Shown here in pieces: positions 24,176-28,894 of a stretch of 28,894 nucleotides of DNA (position 1 is its first letter; every line of letters starts with the position of its first letter). The DNA is from Pseudomonadota bacterium. GTDB taxonomy: Bacteria > Pseudomonadota > Gammaproteobacteria > Burkholderiales > Nitrosomonadaceae. Location: the NCBI GenBank assembly GCA_018240935.1, contig JAFEEV010000045.1, positions 1 through 28,894 on the forward strand. Reading direction: 5' to 3'. The position numbers were made by a program, and so were the translations under genes. The notes under the pieces are model-generated. The model made no database searches. It was not told where the DNA came from and saw only the letters and a program-made list of their open reading frames with translations.

Positions 24176-24309
24176 TAACCATATGATAAGTGTCACATAA
24201 TTATTGTGTTAAATAATTAATCAGATCAATAAAAATCCTTAGAAATATGCAGGTTAAGTGCTAAAGCCAAGCAATTACTCACAAAGTTATCCACAGAATT
24301 TGTGGATAA
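24176..24309 (+). repeat. Right copy of the ~133-bp AT-rich direct repeat
   Basis: This is the partner of 17514-17646, in the same orientation and about 6.66 kb away. The first 50 bases align without gaps, the next 60-61 with one indel, and the last 23 (the DnaA-box pair) differ only in the spacer. It stands about 430 bp upstream of the first cassette gene, while the left copy stands about 150 bp beyond the last one. Confidence 0.6.
24275..24309. promoter_or_regulatory. Inverted pair of perfect DnaA boxes plus a degenerate third
   Basis: TTATCCACA (24287-24295) and TGTGGATAA (24301-24309) face each other across GAATT, the same 5-nt spacing as in the left copy. TTACTCACA (24275-24283) occupies the position of the left copy's third box, with one mismatch to TTATNCACA. 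Conservation of the pair while surrounding bases have drifted suggests the boxes are under selection. Confidence 0.55.
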
Positions 24310-24640
24310 TGAATAATCTACTTTGATAAATAAGAGAAAGATCGGCTACAAAATCGGCGCTTCTGCTAAACGAACAGATCTCGGATTATTGCGGGTTATT
24401 CTCCGTTGATTTCACTTTTCAGCGGTTCTTACCTGGATGAGACAAGATAATCAGTTTGACTTATGGGTGAAAGCACTCATCGAATGCTCATTCTTTGGCT
24501 TTACTGGCCGTGCTGCGGGATCGGTATGCATTTGACAATATGTCAGAAGACAACAAGCAATCTTCCGGCATAGTCAATTTTAAAAATTTAATGATTGAAA
24601 AGGGAATTGAAACGATCTGAAACTACTTGAATGCTGCACT

Positions 24641-24727
24641 TGGTGCCGAGAGGGGGAATCGAACCCCCATGATGTCACCATCGCGGGATTTTGAGTCCCG
24701 TGCGTCTACCAATTCCGCCATCTCGGC
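24641..24727 (-). tRNA. tRNA-Leu (anticodon CAA)
   Basis: On the minus strand the 87-nt sequence folds as a class II tRNA. The acceptor stem is GCCGAGA pairing with TCTCGGC, followed by A73 and an encoded CCA. The anticodon arm is CGGGA-CTCAAAA-TCCCG, giving anticodon CAA (reads UUG). There is a long variable arm, and a T arm with GGGGG-TTCGATT-CCCCC. It is divergent from queA, with 110 bp between them. The cassette lies on its 3' side, but I see no second copy of its 3' end that would mark an integration site. Confidence 0.97.
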
Positions 24728-24765
24728 CAAACAATCCGCCTGTTTTCGAACAAACAGAAGGCGCA

Positions 24766-24794
24766 ATTATCACTGAAAAGCCGAAGTACAGCAA
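24766..24794 (-). promoter_or_regulatory. Candidate sigma-70 promoter for tRNA-Leu
   Basis: On the minus strand TTGCTG (24789-24794) and GATAAT (24766-24771) are separated by exactly 17 nt. Transcription would begin near 24759, about 30 nt before the mature tRNA 5' end at 24727, a normal leader length for RNase P processing. Confidence 0.5.
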
Positions 24795-24837
24795 GCCAAA
24801 TGGGCGGAAAACATATTGCGCCGTTATAATAGCGGGC

Positions 24838-25872
24838 ATGAAGACTCAGGATTTTGATTTCCACCTGCCTCCCGGACTGATCGCACAATTCCCCGCCGGA
24901 CAACGCACCGGCAGCCGCTTGCTCTATTTGGATAGCATTCATAATCGCTGGCAGGATAGGGTATTTTCCAATCTGCCCGATTACCTGCGCGCCGGGGATG
25001 TGATGGTATTCAACGATACTCAAGTCATCAAAGCGCGCTTATTCGGGAAGAAAGACAGTGGCGGCAAAGTGGAAGTCATGGTGGAACGGATACTCGATGA
25101 TCGCCATGTTCAAGCGGCCATCCGCGCCAGCCATGCACCCAGACCGAATTCAACGTTACTGCTTGCAGACGCATTGCCGGTAACCGTAATCGCGCGTGAG
25201 CAGGAGTTTTATACCTTACGCTTTGAACATGAAAAAACGGCTGCGGAACTACTCGAACGCTACGGCCAACTGCCGTTACCCCCGTACATCAACCGTCCGG
25301 TCACTAAGGCAGACGAAGCGCGTTATCAAACGGTTTATGCGAGGAATGCGGGCGCTGTCGCTGCCCCGACGGCCGGATTGCATTTTGATACCGGTATGAT
25401 GGATCAATTGCGTGCGATGGACGTCATGATCGCCTATGTCACATTACATGTCGGTGCAGGAACATTTCAACCGGTGCGGGTCGAAAATATCGCCGATCAC
25501 ACCATGCACCGCGAAACTTACCATATTCCCCAAGCCACTGTGGATGCAATCGGACAAGCCAAACAAACGGGCGGACGTATTCTGGCCGTCGGCACCACTT
25601 CGCTACGGGCGCTGGAGTCCTGCGTTGCGGCGCACCAGGGTCAGTTGGTTGCAGGCTATGGCGATACGCGGATTTTTATTACGCCGGGCTATCGTTTCCA
25701 AGTGGTTGAACGCTTGCTGACCAACTTTCACTTACCGTGTTCGACGTTGCTGATGCTGGTCTCGGCATTTGCCGGCATGGAAAATATCCGGCGCGCTTAT
25801 CAGCATGCGGTTAATGAGCGCTATCGTTTTTTCAGTTACGGAGATGCTATGTTGATTGAGAGGAAGTCATGA
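24838..25872 (+). CDS. queA: S-adenosylmethionine:tRNA ribosyltransferase-isomerase QueA
   Basis: QueA transfers and isomerises the ribosyl part of S-adenosylmethionine onto preQ1-modified tRNA, making epoxyqueuosine. The 344-residue product begins MKTQDFDFHLPPGLIAQFP and contains GDVMVFNDTQVIKARLFGKK, YGQLPLPPYINRP, VAAPTAGLHF, LHVGAGTFQPVRVE and TNFHLPCSTLLMLVSAFAG, all characteristic. The frame is open upstream to 24691, but that extension runs into the tRNA gene, so I use the ATG at 24838. There is no clear Shine-Dalgarno sequence. A TATAAT ends 7 bp before the ATG with no good -35, which could indicate a very short leader. It overlaps tgt by 4 nt (ATGA). Confidence 0.96.
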   Translation: MKTQDFDFHLPPGLIAQFPAGQRTGSRLLYLDSIHNRWQDRVFSNLPDYLRAGDVMVFNDTQVIKARLFGKKDSGGKVEVMVERILDDRHVQAAIRASHAPRPNSTLLLADALPVTVIAREQEFYTLRFEHEKTAAELLERYGQLPLPPYINRPVTKADEARYQTVYARNAGAVAAPTAGLHFDTGMMDQLRAMDVMIAYVTLHVGAGTFQPVRVENIADHTMHRETYHIPQATVDAIGQAKQTGGRILAVGTTSLRALESCVAAHQGQLVAGYGDTRIFITPGYRFQVVERLLTNFHLPCSTLLMLVSAFAGMENIRRAYQHAVNERYRFFSYGDAMLIERKS

Positions 25873-26954
25873 AATTTCAGTTGCATTCGACTGACAAAAC
25901 CGCTCGCCGCGGAACATTGACGCTCGCGCACGGTACCGTCGAAACACCGGTTTTCATGCCGGTGGGCACATACGGTGCGGTCAAAAGCATGCCGCCTGCC
26001 GCGCTGCAAGCAACAAACGCGCAAATTATTCTGGGCAATACATTTCACTTGTGGCTGCGTCCCGGCTTGGAAGTTATCGAGGCGCATAACGGATTACATG
26101 ATTTCATGAGCTGGCGCGGCCCGATACTAACCGATTCGGGCGGGTTCCAGGTTTTCAGTCTGGGTGAACTGCGCAAAATCACCGAACAAGGTGTTCACTT
26201 TAAATCGCCGGTCAATGGCGACAATTGTTTTTTATCGCCGGAAGAATCGATGCGGATTCAACGCACGCTCAATTCCGACATTGTGATGATCTTTGATGAA
26301 TGCACGCCTTATCCGGCGGATGAAACCACCGCGCGATTATCCATGGAACTCAGTCTGCGCTGGGCGGAGCGTTCCAAGCTAGCGCATCACGATAATCCGA
26401 ACGCCTTGTTCGGCATTGTACAAGGCGGGATGCACGAGCATCTGCGTGATCAGTCATTGGCCGGTTTGCAGGCCATCGGTTTTGACGGCTACGCAATCGG
26501 CGGTCTATCCGTCGGCGAACCCAAGGCCGACATGCAGCGTATCCTGACACATACGGCGCCGCTGCTGCCCGCCGATAAGCCGCGTTATCTGATGGGTGTC
26601 GGCACGCCGGCGGATATTGTCCATGCCGTAGCGCAAGGCATCGATATGTTCGATTGCGTGCTGCCGACACGCAACGCCCGCAACGGCTGGCTGTATACGC
26701 GCCACGGCATCATCAAATTGCGCAACAGCCGTTACCGGCTGGATACCTCACCACCGGATGAACATTGCGGTTGCTATACCTGCCGGAATTTCAGCCGCGC
26801 CTATCTGCACCACTTGCAGCGCATTAATGAAATGCTCGGAGCGCACTTGAACACCGTGCACAATCTGTACTATTACCAGCAGCTGATGACGGAAATCCGT
26901 AGCGCAATTGAAAACAAACAATTCGAAGAATATGCAGAAGAATTTCTGGCCTAA
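25869..26954 (+). CDS. tgt: tRNA-guanine transglycosylase Tgt
   Basis: Tgt exchanges guanine-34 for preQ1 in GUN-anticodon tRNAs, the step before QueA. The 361-residue product carries catalytic Asp89 in DSGGFQVFS, nucleophile Asp262 in MFDCVLPTRNARNG, the VQGG loop (184-187), GGLSVGEP, and the zinc ligands Cys300, Cys302, Cys305 and His331. All catalytic residues known for the family are present and the length is normal. It is translationally coupled to queA by a 4-nt overlap and lies 47 bp before yajC, the same order as in many proteobacteria. Confidence 0.97.
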   Translation: MKFQLHSTDKTARRGTLTLAHGTVETPVFMPVGTYGAVKSMPPAALQATNAQIILGNTFHLWLRPGLEVIEAHNGLHDFMSWRGPILTDSGGFQVFSLGELRKITEQGVHFKSPVNGDNCFLSPEESMRIQRTLNSDIVMIFDECTPYPADETTARLSMELSLRWAERSKLAHHDNPNALFGIVQGGMHEHLRDQSLAGLQAIGFDGYAIGGLSVGEPKADMQRILTHTAPLLPADKPRYLMGVGTPADIVHAVAQGIDMFDCVLPTRNARNGWLYTRHGIIKLRNSRYRLDTSPPDEHCGCYTCRNFSRAYLHHLQRINEMLGAHLNTVHNLYYYQQLMTEIRSAIENKQFEEYAEEFLA

Positions 26955-26976
26955 GCGGTCATCATGCTAATATGTA

Positions 26977-26997
26977 CCCTTTTTAGAAAAGGGAGAG
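26977..26997 (+). promoter_or_regulatory. Hairpin overlapping the yajC ribosome-binding site
   Basis: CCCTTTT (26977-26983) can pair with AAAAGGG (26987-26993) around a 3-nt TAG loop. The right arm includes the start of GGGAGAG (26991-26997), the Shine-Dalgarno sequence of yajC, whose ATG is at 27002. The hairpin could partly hide the site in the tgt-yajC mRNA. The stem is AT-rich and may simply be a coincidence. Confidence 0.4.
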
Positions 26998-27001
26998 TTT
27001 T

Positions 27002-27442
27002 ATGCTGATTAATGATGCATTTGCCCAAGCTGCTTCGTCGGCGCAAGACACTGCAGACTGGATGAGTCTGCTGCCGATGTTCGGATTATTGCTGTTATTC
27101 TATTTTCTGCTGATCCGTCCTCAAGCCAAGCGCGCAAAAGAGCAAAAGCAAATGGTGGATAGTTTGCAAAGAGGTGACGAAGTCATCACGAATGGCGGTA
27201 TCCTCGGGCAGGTTCTCAATGTCAGCGAAAATTACGTCATTATCGAAATAGCACCTGCCACCGAAGTCACCGTTCTGAAGTCTTCAGTGCAGACTTTGCT
27301 GCCGAAAGGCACATTAAAGAGTATCGAACCGAAAGGTAAAGCACAAAAATCCAAAATAACCAAATCAGCCGCCGCATCGGAAAGCAATGGAGCGGAAACA
27401 GCGGAAGCCTCGGCCGGTAACGATACCGAAGCTAAAAAATAG
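27002..27442 (+). CDS. yajC: Sec translocase accessory protein YajC
   Basis: YajC is a small inner-membrane protein that associates with SecDF-YidC. The 146-residue product has one membrane helix (about 22-40, LLPMFGLLLLFYFLLIRPQ) followed directly by the conserved RPQAKRAKEQKQMVDSLQRGDEVIT-NGGI segment and a small beta domain. The C-terminal 35 residues are an Ala/Glu/Lys-rich tail that is longer than in E. coli (about 110 residues in total there) and probably disordered. GGGAGAG is correctly placed before the ATG. It stands between tgt and secD as usual. Confidence 0.95.
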   Translation: MLINDAFAQAASSAQDTADWMSLLPMFGLLLLFYFLLIRPQAKRAKEQKQMVDSLQRGDEVITNGGILGQVLNVSENYVIIEIAPATEVTVLKSSVQTLLPKGTLKSIEPKGKAQKSKITKSAAASESNGAETAEASAGNDTEAKK

Positions 27443-27544
27443 CGAAAAGAAATAACCGCGCAGGCATGAAAAATACGGATTGCACTGCCTGGTACGACAC
27501 GTCATTTTTACCTTTTATCATCTATTAATAATTAACTGACACAC

Positions 27545-28894
27545 ATGAACCGCTACGCACTTTGGCAATACCTGATTATTGCGGTTTCACTGTTACTCGG
27601 CCTGCTTTACACTTTGCCGAATTTCTTCGGCGAATCGCCCGCAGTACAGATTTCTCCTTTACGGATCTCCGCAAACACCGACACCGCTTTGCTGCAACGA
27701 GTCGAAGACGCGTTAAAGCAAGGCAATCTTGAAACGAATGGAACACTTTTGGAAGAAGGAAGTGTCAAGGTTCGTTTCGCCGATACGGATACTCAAATCA
27801 AAGCCAAAGATTTGCTGGAATCCACGCTTGGCAATGACTATATTATCGCGTTGAATTTGCTACCGAATTCTCCGCAGTGGCTGACCGACCTCGGCGCCTT
27901 GCCGATGTATTTAGGGCTGGATTTGCGCGGCGGTGTGCATTTCATGCTGGCGGTCGATATGGAAGGTGCGCTGGACAAGTCACTCGATCGCTATAGCGCG
28001 GATATTCGCGCCAAATTGCGTGAACAAAAAATTTCCTATGCCGGGCTTGAGAAAAGTGCCAAGAAACTGATTCTAAAATTTCGCGATGCCGAGTCACGCG
28101 CAAAAGCCGAAGCTGAATTGAAGCCGAATTACCCGGATCTCAGTTTGAAGGAAGAAAATAGCGATAACCGGCACCACTTGCTCGTGACGATTAAAACCGA
28201 AGCGATCGCCCGCATGCAAGAATCGGCAGTGCTGCAAAACATCACCACATTACGCAACCGTGTCAATGAATTAGGGGTTGCGGAGCCGATCATTCAGAAA
28301 GCCGGTGTGGATCGTGTCATCGTGCAGTTGCCGGGTGTGCAGGATACCGCCAAAGCAAAAGATATTCTGGGACGCACGGCCACGCTGGAAGTCCGCATGG
28401 TCGATGACGAACACGACCTCGATGCCGCCTTGCGCGGCAAGGTGCCGATGGGTACCGAGCTGTACGAAGAACGCGGCGGCAGCCCGCTGCTCGTAAAAAA
28501 ACAAGTATTGCTGACAGGCGAGCATATCACCGACGCTCAGCCCGGTTTTGACAAAGACAATCAGCCTGCGGTGCATCTTAATTTGGACAATAGCGGATCG
28601 CGCATTTTCAAGCAATTGACACGGGAAAATGTCGGCAAAAGGATGGCCATCTTGCTGATCGAAAAAAATCAGGCTGAAGTCATCACCGCGCCGGTCATCC
28701 GCGAAGAAATCGGTGGCGGCCGGGTGCAGATCAGCGGCCGCATGACCAGCAAAGAAGCGCGCGATGTCGCATTATTGCTGCGGGCGGGCGCATTGGCAGC
28801 ACCGATGGATATTATCGAGGAACGTACCGTGGGACCAAGCTTGGGAGCGGAAAATATCGCCCGGGGCTTTAATTCGACATTATACGGATTCTTA
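27545..28894 (+). CDS. secD: Protein translocase subunit SecD (3' end outside window)
   Basis: SecD works with SecF to pull exported proteins through SecYEG using the proton gradient. The frame opens at ATG 27545 (MNRYALWQYLIIAVSLLLG, first membrane helix) and runs 450 codons to the window edge without a stop. It shows LGLDLRGGVHFMLAVDMEGAL, the RVNELGVAEPIIQ segment of the P1 domain, and the start of the membrane domain (RAGALAAPMDIIEERTVGPSLG). Roughly 150 or more C-terminal residues are outside the window. There is no clear Shine-Dalgarno sequence. It follows yajC by 102 bp. Confidence 0.96.
   Translation, partial: MNRYALWQYLIIAVSLLLGLLYTLPNFFGESPAVQISPLRISANTDTALLQRVEDALKQGNLETNGTLLEEGSVKVRFADTDTQIKAKDLLESTLGNDYIIALNLLPNSPQWLTDLGALPMYLGLDLRGGVHFMLAVDMEGALDKSLDRYSADIRAKLREQKISYAGLEKSAKKLILKFRDAESRAKAEAELKPNYPDLSLKEENSDNRHHLLVTIKTEAIARMQESAVLQNITTLRNRVNELGVAEPIIQKAGVDRVIVQLPGVQDTAKAKDILGRTATLEVRMVDDEHDLDAALRGKVPMGTELYEERGGSPLLVKKQVLLTGEHITDAQPGFDKDNQPAVHLNLDNSGSRIFKQLTRENVGKRMAILLIEKNQAEVITAPVIREEIGGGRVQISGRMTSKEARDVALLLRAGALAAPMDIIEERTVGPSLGAENIARGFNSTLYGFL

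Larger units (their letters stand above)
23743..24640. other. 898-bp AT-rich gap between the cassette and tRNA-Leu
   Basis: The gap contains upstream sequence of the cassette, the right copy of the flanking repeat (24176-24309), and no convincing gene. For the cassette promoter, a minus-strand TATAAT lies at about 23850 without a good -35. Near 23752-23768 there is an imperfect palindrome CCTAAAT-n-ATTTATAGG close to the first gene. A near-match DnaA box TAATCCACA (one mismatch) lies at 24107-24115. A 65-codon minus-strand frame (23827-24024) and two tiny plus-strand frames (24437-24535, 32 residues; 24540-24620, 26 residues) lack ribosome-binding sites and recognisable content. They may be relics. 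Confidence 0.7.

Noticed and set aside
24437..24620. Two tiny consecutive plus-strand frames (32 and 26 residues) before tRNA-Leu
   Set aside because: Each has an ATG and a stop but no ribosome-binding site or recognisable content. They could be relics of a lost gene, but this cannot be supported.
24641..24727. tRNA-Leu as attachment site of an integrative element
   Set aside because: No repeat of the tRNA 3' end was found beyond the cassette and no integrase gene is present.
24691..24837. Upstream extension of queA
   Set aside because: It overlaps the tRNA-Leu gene and adds sequence absent from the QueA family; ATG at 24838 matches the conserved N-terminus.
1..28894. CRISPR arrays, restriction, toxin-antitoxin or phage genes
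   Set aside because: I looked for regularly spaced repeats and for the typical proteins and saw none.

Overview
The window is a stretch of bacterial chromosome, most likely from a betaproteobacterium of the Nitrosomonas type. That assignment is an inference. It rests on the flagellar gene order, with an FlrB/FlrC-like pair next to fliE, on the queA-tgt-yajC-secD block, and on the moderate base composition and protein style. No rRNA or marker gene here settles it.

Layout: (1) 1-493, minus strand: the N-terminal part of an unrecognised Ala/Glu/Arg-rich coiled-coil protein. (2) 704-12171, minus strand: one long flagellar run, transcribed in the order fliF, G, H, I, J, K, (gap with a miniature inverted-repeat element), L, M, N, O, P, Q, R. 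It encodes the MS ring, switch, export ATPase complex, hook-length ruler and export gate. (3) 12512-15456, plus strand: an FlrB/FleS-like histidine kinase, an NtrC-type sigma-54 activator (FlrC/FleR-like) and fliE, which joins the MS ring to the rod. (4) 15493-17346, minus strand: a YheS-type ABC-F ATPase. (5) 17798-23736, minus strand: a compact four-gene cassette that looks like a c-di-GMP-regulated exopolysaccharide synthase and export system. (6) 24641-28894: tRNA-Leu(CAA) on the minus strand, then queA, tgt, yajC and a partial secD on the plus strand.

The four-gene cassette is the most interesting part. Its first gene encodes a TackOD1-like zinc-ribbon protein ending in a degenerate GGDEF domain. 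That domain has lost the GGDEF signature but keeps an RxxD motif exactly where c-di-GMP inhibitory sites lie. Next come a membrane-bound processive family-2 glycosyltransferase, a 722-residue fusion of a TolC-like outer-membrane channel to a glycosidase-like barrel, and a HlyD-like periplasmic adaptor. Together they could bind c-di-GMP, polymerise a glycan at the inner membrane, and carry and trim it across the periplasm and outer membrane. The parts resemble Pel-type logic (degenerate GGDEF receptor, synthase, hydrolase, outer-membrane exit), but the proteins are not Pel proteins.

The cassette is bracketed by two diverged direct copies of an AT-rich sequence of about 133 bp. Each copy ends in a head-to-head pair of perfect DnaA boxes (TTATCCACA, 5 nt, TGTGGATAA). 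One copy has an additional perfect box. No replication gene lies nearby, so the role of these sites is open. Other unusual items are the 143-bp inverted-repeat element with a 4-bp target duplication between fliK and fliL, a long hairpin overlapping a perfect sigma-28 -10 octamer upstream of fliL, and a duplicated N-terminal motif in FliN.
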